In this document: positions 26,201 to 34,948 of the stretch, in pieces
Numbering within the stretch: the stretch's first letter is position 1
Layout of the letters: each line of letters begins with the position of its first letter
DNA from: Saprospiraceae bacterium UBA7687
GTDB taxonomy: Bacteria > Bacteroidota > Bacteroidia > Chitinophagales > Saprospiraceae
Assembly (NCBI GenBank): GCA_002482845.1
Contig: DLGT01000108.1
Location: 1-64,000 of the forward strand
Reading direction: 5' to 3'
DNA length: 64,000 bases
The notes under the pieces: model-generated
What the model saw: the letters and a program-made list of their open reading frames with translations, nothing else
Databases searched by the model: none
Told to the model about the DNA's origin: nothing
Made by a program: the position numbers and the translations under genes

Positions 26201-29200
26201 TACACATCTTCACTCATCTCTTCTGGTACTGCCTACAATTTTGACATTGTGGACGGTATCAATTGTTTTACAGCATTGCAAGGTATCTTTAATTGTGATT
26301 GTACTACACAAGGAGGAACCATGTCAGCTACTGAACAGATTATATGTGCGGAAGGAGGAAGTGTCAATGCAATTTACAATAGCGATGGAATATTAGATGG
26401 AGACGATGTAGGTATGTATGTTTTGCATACAAGTGCCAATAATATTTTAGGTACGGTGTTGGCAACCAATCAAACTGGAATTTTTAGTTATCAATCAAGC
26501 TTTAATCTCAATACACGATACTACATCTCTTATGTTATAGGCAATAATTTGAATGGAAATGTCGATCTAAGTGATATTTGTCTTGGCGTTTCTCCTGGTC
26601 AACCTGTCATATTCCGAGGCAATCCTTTGGTAAATATCAATCCTGTATCAGATACTTGTGCACTTACAAATATAGTGTCTATCAATCCTCAATCTGGTAC
26701 AAATTATGTTTGGTCTACCATGAGTAATAATATAAGTTTTGCAAACCAAAATAGCTTTCAGACCTTGGTCAGCGGGACTACCTTTGGTACTTATGATGTC
26801 TCATTGATAGCTAGTAATGATGTATGCAGCGACACTTCTACATTTAACATCACATTTAATCAAGCTGTGAGTTTCGGGCCGATTGCATATGAATGTCAAG
26901 ATGTTACATCTTATGAAACTACCATTCCAATCATTGGGACAGCTCCTTTTACATCAAGTATTTCTTCAACAGAAGTAACACCCAATCAATTACTGTTTGA
27001 AAATCTACCATCAGGTGTTGGCACACAAGTCATTATAACTTCTATAAATGGATGTGTAGACAGTACAAATTTGACGTTCAACTGTGCCTGCCAAAGTATA
27101 ACTGGTACTATGTCAAATACCTTATTAAGCGCTTGTGAAGGTGAATCTGTTGTTTCAGAATATAATTTTGATGGAATACTCGGTGAAGTTGACAGTTTTA
27201 TTTACATACTGCACACTTCGCCTACCACCACTTTAGGGACGATATTAGCGACATCAGCAGATGGAAGTTTTACCAAATCATCAAATATAGATTTCGGTAC
27301 GATTTATTACATTTCATATGTTTCTGTAAACTACGACAATGGAAATTATGTGATCCAACCATGTTCTTTTGTGACTGCGGGTCAGCCTGTAGTCTTTTAC
27401 CAAAACCCAACTTTGACATGGGACGTTATAGTAGCACCTTGTGCGTTAAGTGCAGATTTCGTGTATAGTTCTACTGACAATATTACTAACTTTGATTTGA
27501 CATTAGTGCCACCCGATGCATTTGCGGTTGTAAATATCCTAGGTATTCTCTCTGACAAACCAGGGATTTATACCGCGACTTTAGATGTTGAAGGGAATGG
27601 ATGTGTGACTACTTTCACTAAAACTTTCGAACTATTTGATGCTCCTATAGTCAATAATCTCATTACGGAATGTAATGGCCTAGAATTTAGTACGAGTTTC
27701 GAAATAACAGGTGGTACAGCGCCCTATTTCCTAAACGGAGATACACCTATAACATCACCTTACGTTAGTGATAATTTTGCAAGTTTGACCAATTTTTCCT
27801 TTTTTGTTGAAGACAATAGAGGATGTACTACACCTTTGATTGTGGAGACAATAGAATGTCTATGTATAACTGATGCTGGCTCTTTAAATTCAGGTAATAT
27901 TACACTTTGCGAAGGAGAAGACCTATCACCTACCCTTATAGAAAACTTTACGTTAGACAGTGGTGATAGTTTTGAATATATTCTGCACGATGGAGATATA
28001 AACAGTATTGGTAACATCTTGGTAAGAACAAAAACTCTTCCCATACCTTATGATCCATCCTTTGCAGGAAATACGTTTATATTGACCAGAATAGTTGGAC
28101 AAAGTGATCAAAATGGGGAAATAAATATTGCTAGTGAATGTTCAGATTTTACAACAGGAATACAAGTTAACTGGACATCAAAACCAGGTATTGCCATATC
28201 ATTAGAAGAATATACTTGTGAAGAAAGTCCCATTTTCTTTAATATCTCAAACCCAATTGGTGGTCTCTTAGAAGTAAGTATAAATCAGAGTATCGTGGCA
28301 GACTTTGGCTATGTGGATGGCAGACTTGTGCTAATCAATGAGAATCTTAAAAATGGAGATCTTTTAACGTATACGTTTACAGATAATTTTGGGTGTACGT
28401 ATGATGTCGGAAGTGATGTATTAGACATCAGAAATAAACCAAATGCAGGGACAGATGATCAATCTTTTGCAACTTGTAACAATATAGCAATTACAGTTAA
28501 TCTGGATGACTTTATAACTTTTGCTGATAAAGGAGGACAATGGTACTTGAGAGATTTTACGAACCCAATACCTTCTATATTAAACCTTGAAGATAGTATT
28601 AAAGCCAATTTCAAGGTTTATTATACTGTAAATAATGAATGTGGTTCAGATACTTCTTCAGTCGAAGGCATCAGACTTCCTTTACCTGAATTCGAGTTAG
28701 GCATAACGGATCCACTTTGTTTTGGCCAATCAGATGGCACTATAAATATTATTCCATTGGACCTTACTCAAGATGTAGATTACTCCTTAGATGGCACTCC
28801 ATTGGATAATTTAACTATAGAAAATCTCCCTGCGGGTCAGTTTACGATACTAGCTGTCAATAGCTTTACTTGCAGGGTTGAGCAAATGATTGACTTGATC
28901 CCACCCGCCGCATTTGATATTGATCTAGGCTTGGACATCACCATCGATCAGGGTGAGACCATTGAAGTAGATTTCACATCTAATTTAGCATTTGAAGATA
29001 TTTTGTCAACCACATGGTCTTTGCCAAATGGTGAAATCATAACCGAAAAGTTACCAGGCATATCATTTATTGGGGATATATCTGGGCAAGTCAGTCTAGA
29101 AATAGTTGATAACAATGGTTGTTCAGCGCAAGATTCATTACAAATAACCGTTAATGAAAGTACAACTGAAATAGTCTTACCCAACATCATCTTGCCTGGA

Positions 29201-29449
29201 TCGACAACCAATGGACTATTTACGATTACTAATGGTACAGCAATTGCAGAAGTGACAACTTGCGCTATATATGACCGATGGGGCAACAATGTATATAACA
29301 TAGACAAGGTTCTACCCGAACTTGTCGTTTGGGATGGAAGTTTCAAGGGTGCTGATTGTCAACCGGGTGTTTATGTATACAAAATAGCCTTAAAACTTAT
29401 AAACGGTAAAGAGAAAACATTGGCAGGAGATATCACGATTTTGCGATAA
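23300..29449 (+). CDS. Giant secreted protein, P domain and T9SS type B (CHU_C) domain
   Basis: A 2049-aa protein with a signal peptide (hydrophobic IIITSLFVFYFNL, cleavage near NSQC). Residues about 45-195 resemble a proprotein-convertase P domain (HDALRECEITLIAPNGSSVLL, DGQWTLRFQDFIGGDGGTL, DWSIELADN). Then come PKD/Ig-like segments and four copies of a roughly 110-aa module beginning CxC and containing YVLH, LGTILAT, YYISYV and GQPVVF. The C terminus (TCAIYDRWGNNVYN, WDGSFKGADCQPGVYVYKI, GDITILR) is a gliding-motility-associated type B sorting domain. The ATG at 23300 follows a GTG by 3 nt. Likely adhesin or motility-related; function unproven. Confidence 0.88.
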   Translation: MNQPYPNIIYKIIITSLFVFYFNLHGNSQCACTNCPVTLPNSGTAEGFLTISGATSGTLNATQFVKAVNINVDHDALRECEITLIAPNGSSVLLSDNSGIAVNNNISYDICILDCTGSPVPDPGFPINFTSNANYMTGQTYTGSYFTYNGGCLSTLTGPVDGQWTLRFQDFIGGDGGTLNDWSIELADNAGTSCTFVCATPSSCLANGTLANIPQNQIYCEGSPNLDFNLTITSNPPLDPNEYSTTFLLQNTVTQTTLEYDPNQNFTDLPPGQYSICGLVYLTTDGPSLPPINGTNLIPVIQQLIDDDIICAAFALLNCWTFEVEEALDLPITIEGPEIVCAGQLVTYTIINPYGNDVDPTVGITMGGFGFFQIVGDQVNVIWLSGPGTICVSAENSCGMVEDCIDINVNEYIYDPTILGNPIVCFGDIETYQLIPSLPIDYTISWEVTNGSFINIMDNEVTVSWGNGPSGQVCAFILNPCNQMTNICFDVVITQPAPPPNITLPSSACIGSNFLATLNDANLYETINWTVNPGSILSGQGSGQITVNPTSLGTITICVDVTSECSQPQTICQDLQIIDPPSPTIAIITQCGLSSNLTASFPNFSSTYIWTQISGPGTISFNPPNGASTDITATLPGAYIIQLSETLNGCTGVNTIAVTLQPNLLVSSPTFDCNNANGYTVSFTINGGLAPYTVDNNAIIGNSFTSTLIPFGSDYNFIINDSEDCEIILSGSQDCPCVSDAGVSSSQLIEVCEDQLAVGSLATSTFLDFNDIGFYVLHDNPGTILWSIFSSNVVPEFIFIPTLQYGVTYYISYVVGNNLGGTVDLSDPCLSISLGQPIVFNQIPSPNAGIDLQVCGNTFTLNGSNSVNGSTTTWNVISSGNIDIDFPDLLNTQVMVDGNGIYQFLLEENNQGCVNEDIVEVEVFDALTTQITSVDCDPLDGGYTVTFSISGGQAPYIVNGDPIVGNTYTSSLISSGTAYNFDIVDGINCFTALQGIFNCDCTTQGGTMSATEQIICAEGGSVNAIYNSDGILDGDDVGMYVLHTSANNILGTVLATNQTGIFSYQSSFNLNTRYYISYVIGNNLNGNVDLSDICLGVSPGQPVIFRGNPLVNINPVSDTCALTNIVSINPQSGTNYVWSTMSNNISFANQNSFQTLVSGTTFGTYDVSLIASNDVCSDTSTFNITFNQAVSFGPIAYECQDVTSYETTIPIIGTAPFTSSISSTEVTPNQLLFENLPSGVGTQVIITSINGCVDSTNLTFNCACQSITGTMSNTLLSACEGESVVSEYNFDGILGEVDSFIYILHTSPTTTLGTILATSADGSFTKSSNIDFGTIYYISYVSVNYDNGNYVIQPCSFVTAGQPVVFYQNPTLTWDVIVAPCALSADFVYSSTDNITNFDLTLVPPDAFAVVNILGILSDKPGIYTATLDVEGNGCVTTFTKTFELFDAPIVNNLITECNGLEFSTSFEITGGTAPYFLNGDTPITSPYVSDNFASLTNFSFFVEDNRGCTTPLIVETIECLCITDAGSLNSGNITLCEGEDLSPTLIENFTLDSGDSFEYILHDGDINSIGNILVRTKTLPIPYDPSFAGNTFILTRIVGQSDQNGEINIASECSDFTTGIQVNWTSKPGIAISLEEYTCEESPIFFNISNPIGGLLEVSINQSIVADFGYVDGRLVLINENLKNGDLLTYTFTDNFGCTYDVGSDVLDIRNKPNAGTDDQSFATCNNIAITVNLDDFITFADKGGQWYLRDFTNPIPSILNLEDSIKANFKVYYTVNNECGSDTSSVEGIRLPLPEFELGITDPLCFGQSDGTINIIPLDLTQDVDYSLDGTPLDNLTIENLPAGQFTILAVNSFTCRVEQMIDLIPPAAFDIDLGLDITIDQGETIEVDFTSNLAFEDILSTTWSLPNGEIITEKLPGISFIGDISGQVSLEIVDNNGCSAQDSLQITVNESTTEIVLPNIILPGSTTNGLFTITNGTAIAEVTTCAIYDRWGNNVYNIDKVLPELVVWDGSFKGADCQPGVYVYKIALKLINGKEKTLAGDITILR

Positions 29450-29852
29450 TTAACTGTAGTGATTGGCCTTTTTATTTTTAGTCAAAACTTCATAAAATGG
29501 CGTTAAGAAGCGAAAACTGCGTGAGCCAAAACGAAAGCCAAATTCGAGTGATAAAGCACGAAGTTCTTATTCCGTTTAGTTCGCATCGCAAATCTCAAAG
29601 GCGAGTTTTTTCGGTTTAGCTATTTTTTGATGTTTTGGCGTTAAGAAAATGAAACAGCCTTGACTTTTTGTTTCTTTTGTGTCAAGACAAAAGAAAAAGA
29701 CGTTAAAATTAATCTATAGTATTAGACTTCATCCACAACCTTATAAATGATGTTCAAAATTTGCAATTTATCCGTTTATTAAATCCGAAACTTCCGTAAT
29801 AAATATGAGTCAACTCCAAAATCCTCTTTAAATAAACTAATATTAAAATATA
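29450..29852. repeat. Repeat-rich intergenic region with strong hairpin
   Basis: At 29671-29696 TTTCTTTTGT and ACAAAAGAAA form a perfect 10-bp stem around GTCAAG, preceded by a TGACTTTTTG stretch. TGGCGTTAAGAA occurs twice (about 29502 and 29635). The composition looks like a dispersed intergenic repeat. The hairpin may terminate transcription of the giant gene and the convergent pirin gene. No gene seen in these 403 bp. Confidence 0.6.
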
Positions 29853-30995
29853 CTAGCTTCCTGCTTCGTAAGTACCATCCGCATATTTGGCAAATCTGCC
29901 TGTGTTTTTGTCGTGCACCACATCATATGAAGGCCAAGGCCAACCACCAAATCTCGTTCTGTTAAACTCATCAAATGCTTGGTGAATCTCTTCTTTCGTA
30001 TTCATGACAAATGGACCATATTGCATTACCGGTTCATTGATAGGTTTGCCTTGAAGGACAAGGATTTTTGCATCAATGTTGGATATATTTTCTATTTCGA
30101 GTGTCATTTCAGACCTTACTTTCGCTAGATTATATTTGGTAATGGTTTGGTCACCAATGTTCAGCTTTTCACCTTGATAAAAATAGATGGTTCTATTGAT
30201 ACCTAATGATGCTTTGGGTAAAATAAATGTTGCGCCAGGTTCGATTTTAACATTAAAAATGGCTACTTCATTTTGCGGATCAGCTGCCCAACTATTTGGA
30301 GCCGGTGAAGGTGCTTTATGATTTTCAATCTCGCCAGCAATGACTTCTACCTCTACCCCTTTTTGCTCGCCAACTTGTACTTGATATCTAGGTATATCCT
30401 TGCTCCACAACATTTTAAAATGCGGATCTACCATCTTTGATTTTTTGGGAAGATTGAGCCATATCTGGAATAATTCCATAGGATTTTCTTGATCTTCATG
30501 TATCAAAGGAAACATCTCAGCATGTTGCACACCACGTCCAGCTGTCATCCATTGCACATCGCCTTCACCATATCTACCAGAAGCACCCATTGAATCTGAA
30601 TGATCTACAAAACCTTCTCTCACGACTGTAATGGTCTCAAATCCACGATGCGGATGCCCAGGAAATCCTGGCACCGTAGTGCCATGATACATCCGCCAAC
30701 CATCACGAATGATAAAATCATCTCCAATGGATCTACCTTCTAAGTGTTGTGGTTCGGGTCCCATCTCGCCATTTCCAACAGGAAATTTGTCTTCATGATG
30801 GACACAAAACAAAAATGGATCATAAGTATCCCATATAAAGCCCATTGGTTTTATTTCGAGTATTGGTTTTTGTTGCTCTTCTATTTGCATATCTGATTTT
30901 GTTTGTAATGAATTCACGCCAGTAACAACACCTACAGTTGCCACTAAAGATGAACCTAATTTTTTGAAAAAACTCCTTCGGTGATTCGTTTCCAT
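29853..30995 (-). CDS. Pirin family protein with Tat-type signal
   Basis: A 380-aa bicupin of the pirin family. The N terminus RRSFFKKLGSSLVATVGVV carries a twin-arginine motif, so export is likely. The metal-binding cupin shows PGFPGHPHRGFETITVVREG and, further on, MTAGRGVQHAEM (His/His/His/Glu set). The second cupin is around residues 240-330. Pirins bind iron and some have quercetinase activity; an exported one beside periplasmic sugar-type oxidoreductases suggests a redox role, which is inference. It is divergent from the GMC oxidoreductase across a 217-bp promoter region. Confidence 0.88.
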   Translation of the reverse strand: METNHRRSFFKKLGSSLVATVGVVTGVNSLQTKSDMQIEEQQKPILEIKPMGFIWDTYDPFLFCVHHEDKFPVGNGEMGPEPQHLEGRSIGDDFIIRDGWRMYHGTTVPGFPGHPHRGFETITVVREGFVDHSDSMGASGRYGEGDVQWMTAGRGVQHAEMFPLIHEDQENPMELFQIWLNLPKKSKMVDPHFKMLWSKDIPRYQVQVGEQKGVEVEVIAGEIENHKAPSPAPNSWAADPQNEVAIFNVKIEPGATFILPKASLGINRTIYFYQGEKLNIGDQTITKYNLAKVRSEMTLEIENISNIDAKILVLQGKPINEPVMQYGPFVMNTKEEIHQAFDEFNRTRFGGWPWPSYDVVHDKNTGRFAKYADGTYEAGS

Positions 30996-31010
30996 TTCTT
31001 AATAGATTAT

Positions 31011-31026
31011 ATTTGTTATAACAAAT
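31011..31026. promoter_or_regulatory. Perfect 16-bp palindrome, candidate operator
   Basis: ATTTGTTATAACAAAT is a perfect palindrome 15 nt upstream of the pirin ATG, in the gap shared with the divergent GMC oxidoreductase gene. Size, symmetry and position fit a dimeric repressor site. Confidence 0.45.
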
Positions 31027-31212
31027 GTTTATTAGAATGGTTTGAAAAGCATTTTATAAAAAGTAGGAAAATTGAAATTAAATGAAATATTAATGACATT
31101 TTAGTCAAAAAATGAAATATTAAACATCGTAATACACGTAGTTATAAAGTATTTGTATATCTATCGCTTTAATTAATATTTACCCAAAACCACCATAATT
31201 TACACCCAAAAT

Positions 31213-32976
31213 ATGACGGATACAACTTATTTGAATATTAAAAGTACAAAGCTCCATACTTACGATGCCATTGTAGTAGGTAGTGGCATAAGTGGTGGAT
31301 GGGCAGCAAAAGAATTAACAGAAAAAGGTCTCAAAGTCCTGCTGATAGAGCGTGGACAAAGACACGATCACGTCAAAGATTATAAAACAGCATCTCAAGA
31401 CCCGTGGGAATTTGGTCATGGTGGCATGACCACACAAGCCCAAAAATCAGATTATCCAGTCATCCATAGAGGTTGGGCAGCACAAGAAGCAGTCATGGAC
31501 GCTTGGGTAAATGAAAAAGACTGTCCGTACTCTGAGATAAAACCATTCACTTGGTGGAGAAGTTATCGAATGGGAGGAAGAAGTGTCATTTGGGGAAGAC
31601 AAAGTTATAGACTTAGTGATTTAGATTTTGAAGCAAATGCAAAAGAAGGGATAGGTGTAGACTGGCCAATAAGGTATAAAGACTTAGCTCCTTGGTACGA
31701 TGTTGTTGAAAAATTTATAGGTGTAAGTGGCATAAAACAAGGCTTAGCACACCTACCTGATGGACAATTTCAACCTGGCATGGACTTGAATATTGTAGAA
31801 AAAGAAATAGCCAAAAAAATTGGAACTCATTATAAAAACAGCCGTCACCTTTTCATAGGAAGAGTAGCCAACCTTACATCAGATTTACCTGGTAGAAGCA
31901 AATGTCAATACAGGAATAGATGTTGGGAAGGATGTCCTTATGGTGGATATTTCAGCACACAGTCATCAACATTACCTGCCGCTTTGGCTACTGGAAATCT
32001 TCATATTGTCACGGGAGCCATAGCCAAACAAATCTTATATGACAAAGATAATAAGAAAGCAACTGGTGTTGAAATCTTAGATACCGAAGACAATAAAACC
32101 TATGAATTTAAGAGTAAAATCATATTTGTGTGCGCCTCAGCACTGAATAGTACTTGGTTAATGATGAATTCTGCCACAGACGTTTGGCCTGAAGGATTAG
32201 GAAGTAGCAGCGGCGAACTGGGCCATAATGTCATGGATCATCATTATAACCTTGGTGCAAGTGGTAAAATGGATGGTTTTGAAGAATTTTATACCTACGG
32301 CAGACGTCCCAATGGTTTTTATATCCCAAGATTTGTAAACTTGAATGGTGACAAACGCAGCTATCTGAGAGGATTTGGTTATCAAGGATCAGCAAGTAGA
32401 GAAGAATGGCAAAGAGATGTAGCAGAACTTGGCATCGGTGTTGATTTAAAAAACATGCTCACTACGCCTGGTCAATGGCAAATAGGAAGCACAGGGTTTG
32501 GTGAGATATTGCCACATCATGACAATAAAATCATGCTAGATCAAAGGCTTTATGATAAAGATGGAAATATCACCACAGATACAAACTTAGGAAAACAAAA
32601 AACAGACAAATGGGGATTGCCTATCTTAGCAATGGACGCCGAACTCAGAGAAAATGAGTTGAACATGCGCAAAGACATTGTAGAAGAAATGAAACAAATG
32701 TTCGAAAATGCTGGCGTAAAAGACGTCAACATATGGGATGCTGGACATAATATGGGACATGGAATCCACGAAATGGGTACTGCTCGTATGGGACTCGATC
32801 CGAAGACATCGGTCTTAAATGGTTGGAATCAAGTATGGGATGCGTCAAATGTATTTGTGACAGACGGAGCTTGCATGACGAGTAGTGCATGTCAAAATCC
32901 ATCCTTGACCTATATGGCATTGACCGCACGAGCAGCAGATTATGCCGTAAGTGAACTTAAAAAACAAAATCTATAA
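31213..32976 (+). CDS. GMC family FAD-dependent oxidoreductase
   Basis: A 587-aa glucose-methanol-choline oxidoreductase. The Rossmann motif VVGSGISGGWAAKEL is at about residues 21-35, followed by RMGGRSVIWGRQSYR, a Cys-rich segment KCQYRNRCWEGCPYGG, and the C-terminal block HEMGTARMG..VFVTDGACM with a catalytic-site region SACQNPSLTYMALTARAA. It resembles the large subunit of gluconate/sugar dehydrogenases. The small subunit gene starts 8 bp downstream. It has no signal peptide of its own, so export could be by hitchhiking on its partner's N-terminal signal. Confidence 0.92.
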   Translation: MTDTTYLNIKSTKLHTYDAIVVGSGISGGWAAKELTEKGLKVLLIERGQRHDHVKDYKTASQDPWEFGHGGMTTQAQKSDYPVIHRGWAAQEAVMDAWVNEKDCPYSEIKPFTWWRSYRMGGRSVIWGRQSYRLSDLDFEANAKEGIGVDWPIRYKDLAPWYDVVEKFIGVSGIKQGLAHLPDGQFQPGMDLNIVEKEIAKKIGTHYKNSRHLFIGRVANLTSDLPGRSKCQYRNRCWEGCPYGGYFSTQSSTLPAALATGNLHIVTGAIAKQILYDKDNKKATGVEILDTEDNKTYEFKSKIIFVCASALNSTWLMMNSATDVWPEGLGSSSGELGHNVMDHHYNLGASGKMDGFEEFYTYGRRPNGFYIPRFVNLNGDKRSYLRGFGYQGSASREEWQRDVAELGIGVDLKNMLTTPGQWQIGSTGFGEILPHHDNKIMLDQRLYDKDGNITTDTNLGKQKTDKWGLPILAMDAELRENELNMRKDIVEEMKQMFENAGVKDVNIWDAGHNMGHGIHEMGTARMGLDPKTSVLNGWNQVWDASNVFVTDGACMTSSACQNPSLTYMALTARAADYAVSELKKQNL

Positions 32977-32984
32977 TCACAAAC

Positions 32985-33557
32985 ATGGACAGAAGAACAA
33001 TCATAAAACAAATATCAATCTTGACAGGTGCGGCCTTTGTAGGTGGCCAAATATTTATGCAATCAGGATGCAAAACGGATGGACAGACTACAAAAGCATT
33101 ATTAACAAATGATCAAATAGCGCTCCTAGATGAAATAGGTGAAACCATCCTACCACAAACAGATAGTCCTGGTGCCAAGTCAACAAATATTGGTGCTTTT
33201 ATGCATAAAATTGTGACAGATTGTTACAGTACTGAAGAACAGAAAATATTTATAGAAGGCTTGGAAAATATCAAACAAAGCTTTGAAACAAAATATTCTA
33301 CTTCATTTATAAGTGCTAATGAAGATCAGAAGACAGCATTTCTAAATGAAGTAAATACAGAGGCCATCGCATATAGAAAAGCCAAAAAATATGAAGACCC
33401 TGAACACTATTTTGTAATGATGAAACAACTTACAATATTGGGTTATTTCTCATCAGAAATCGGTGCTACGAAGGCACTTAATTACATAGCAGTTCCAGGT
33501 AAATATGACGGAAGTTACCCTTACAAAAAAGGTGATAAAGCTTGGGCTAGTAGTTGA
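32985..33557 (+). CDS. Gluconate 2-dehydrogenase subunit 3 family protein
   Basis: A 190-aa small subunit. The N terminus MDRRTIIKQISILTGAAFVGG carries an RR motif followed by a hydrophobic core and a possible lipobox Cys (QSGC), consistent with Tat export. The body contains the family block LDEIGETILPQTDSPGAK. Partner of the GMC oxidoreductase immediately upstream; together they would form a membrane-associated dehydrogenase, although no cytochrome subunit is encoded here. Confidence 0.9.
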   Translation: MDRRTIIKQISILTGAAFVGGQIFMQSGCKTDGQTTKALLTNDQIALLDEIGETILPQTDSPGAKSTNIGAFMHKIVTDCYSTEEQKIFIEGLENIKQSFETKYSTSFISANEDQKTAFLNEVNTEAIAYRKAKKYEDPEHYFVMMKQLTILGYFSSEIGATKALNYIAVPGKYDGSYPYKKGDKAWASS

Positions 33558-33600
33558 AAATGGTTAAGAAAGTAGAAGGTTACATCTTATATAAGTTTTG

Positions 33601-34256
33601 TCAGTTCTTCTTCCCAAATGTCTTCTTCTTCGCCTTAATCCTAGCCTCCGTTTTGTCGATAAATGTCTGATAATCATCATTCAAAACGACAGATTTCAAA
33701 TTGCCAATCCATTTTTTTACTTCTTTGTATTGAGCCATTTTTTCCTTTAACACGATAAGTTTTGAAAAAATCAAAGGTTTGTCTATTCCTTTGACGGTCA
33801 ATGCAAAATCAATCAACTTTTCTGCTTCTACACCTTCGTCAAAATCTATCAAAAGTTGTATAAAATAAGGATATACAAAAACAGCCTTGATATCTGCTGC
33901 TAATGCATCTTGGAAATATGTTTTGGCAATAGTGCTCTGACTAGATAAAGAATTTAATGAAATGGGGCTCTTTTTCCAAATCTCATCGTTAAAAATACTC
34001 GGCGTAGCTATTGCTATGCCTGCGCTTTTTGCCTCGACCTTTGAAAAAATAGTTCCCATTATTATTTAACTTATTATCTAGTCAGAGCACCAACATAATC
34101 TTGCAACTGTTCTGCATACACCCTGCCATATAGACAGAGTGTTGCAGCGTTGTTGTTATCACCAGACAAAGCATACTCTAGAGATTCTATAGCTTCTTCT
34201 AAATTGTACGGATAGGCATCTAAGGCCTTGACTAAATATTTATCTATCGAACTCAT
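33601..34256 (-). pseudogene. TPR protein gene split by a MITE-like insertion
   Basis: Two frames on the minus strand are halves of one TPR gene: 34256..34074 (MSSIDKYLVKALDAYPYN to RVYAEQLQDYV plus element-derived ALTR) and 34059..33601, whose first about 43 residues come from the element. Removing 33932-34090 and one copy of a TGTTG/TATTG flank restores QLQDYVAKTYFQDALAAD with exact TPR spacing, giving about 163 aa. The second half can still be translated from an ATG supplied by the element (152 aa). The start overlaps the end of prfH by 17 bp, so it was the third gene of the rtcB-prfH operon. Confidence 0.8.
33932..34090. mobile_element. MITE-like element, copy 1 (159 bp)
   Basis: Perfect 17-bp terminal inverted repeats (GTGCTCTGACTAGATAA at the left, its complement at 34074-34090). 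Flanking TATTG (complement) and TGTTG suggest a 3-5-bp target duplication with one change. It is too short to encode a transposase. The copy at 41468-41625 aligns along its whole length, showing independent mobility. Confidence 0.85.
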
Positions 34257-34944
34257 TTCCAAAATTATTTTTTAAATCATTTTTTAAACTTAACCTTTGG
34301 GATTTATACCCTTTTTCTACTTTCATTTTTTTGAAATCAGAACCACGAAATGTCCTGACTGGATTGCCACGCTCTATCTGCATTTGGTTTTTCCATTGAG
34401 ACAGTTCATTGGTCTTTAAGGATTCCAAATGTTTTTCACGGATTTTCACTAAGAGACGGTCATAAGCCAATTTTTTGTTCTGATGCTGTGAGCGACTATC
34501 CATGGCTACCACTTGTATTCCTGTAGGAAAATGAGTTGCTCGGATAGCAGAACTCACCTTATTGACATGTTGCCCTCCCGCACCCGAACTCCGCATAGCC
34601 TGAAAGGAAATATCCGTATCCTTTACTTCAACATTTTCAGCACTTTCCACTTCAAAAATACCAATATTCCAATTCTTTCGTTTATGGTCTTTGCGTATTT
34701 CGCTCTCTCCTATCCATTGTATCGTACCAATCCACGAAGCGACAAAACTCAATGTTTGTTCGCCATCTATAGATAAAAGTGCTGTCTCTACAGACCCATT
34801 TTCGTCTCCTGCTATTTTTTGCAATACCTGAATATCTAGTCCTTGGTTTCTTGCTTCATCCATTAAAATCTGAAGTACCCGAGCGACTACTCGGGTACAT
34901 TCAGCCGGTCCACGACCTGATGTGATTTGAATTAACTTTTGCAT
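34240..34944 (-). CDS. prfH: Peptide chain release factor-like protein PrfH
   Basis: Class I release factor homologue of 234 aa without the codon-recognition domain. The catalytic GGQ is at residues 123-125 in SSGAGGQHVNKVSSAIR, followed by DSRSQHQNKKLA; the N terminus QITSGRGPAECTRVV is typical of RF-H. Genes of this family are linked to rtcB, and the pair is known to rescue ribosomes whose 16S rRNA decoding centre has been cleaved: PrfH releases the peptide and RtcB reseals the RNA. It starts 4 bp after rtcB. Confidence 0.95.
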   Translation of the reverse strand: MQKLIQITSGRGPAECTRVVARVLQILMDEARNQGLDIQVLQKIAGDENGSVETALLSIDGEQTLSFVASWIGTIQWIGESEIRKDHKRKNWNIGIFEVESAENVEVKDTDISFQAMRSSGAGGQHVNKVSSAIRATHFPTGIQVVAMDSRSQHQNKKLAYDRLLVKIREKHLESLKTNELSQWKNQMQIERGNPVRTFRGSDFKKMKVEKGYKSQRLSLKNDLKNNFGNEFDR

Positions 34945-34948
34945 GATG

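Noticed and set aside
33601..34059. Reading the 152-codon frame as an intact native gene
   Set aside because: Its first 43 codons lie inside the repeated element also found in non-coding DNA at 41468-41625, so the N terminus is insertion-derived.
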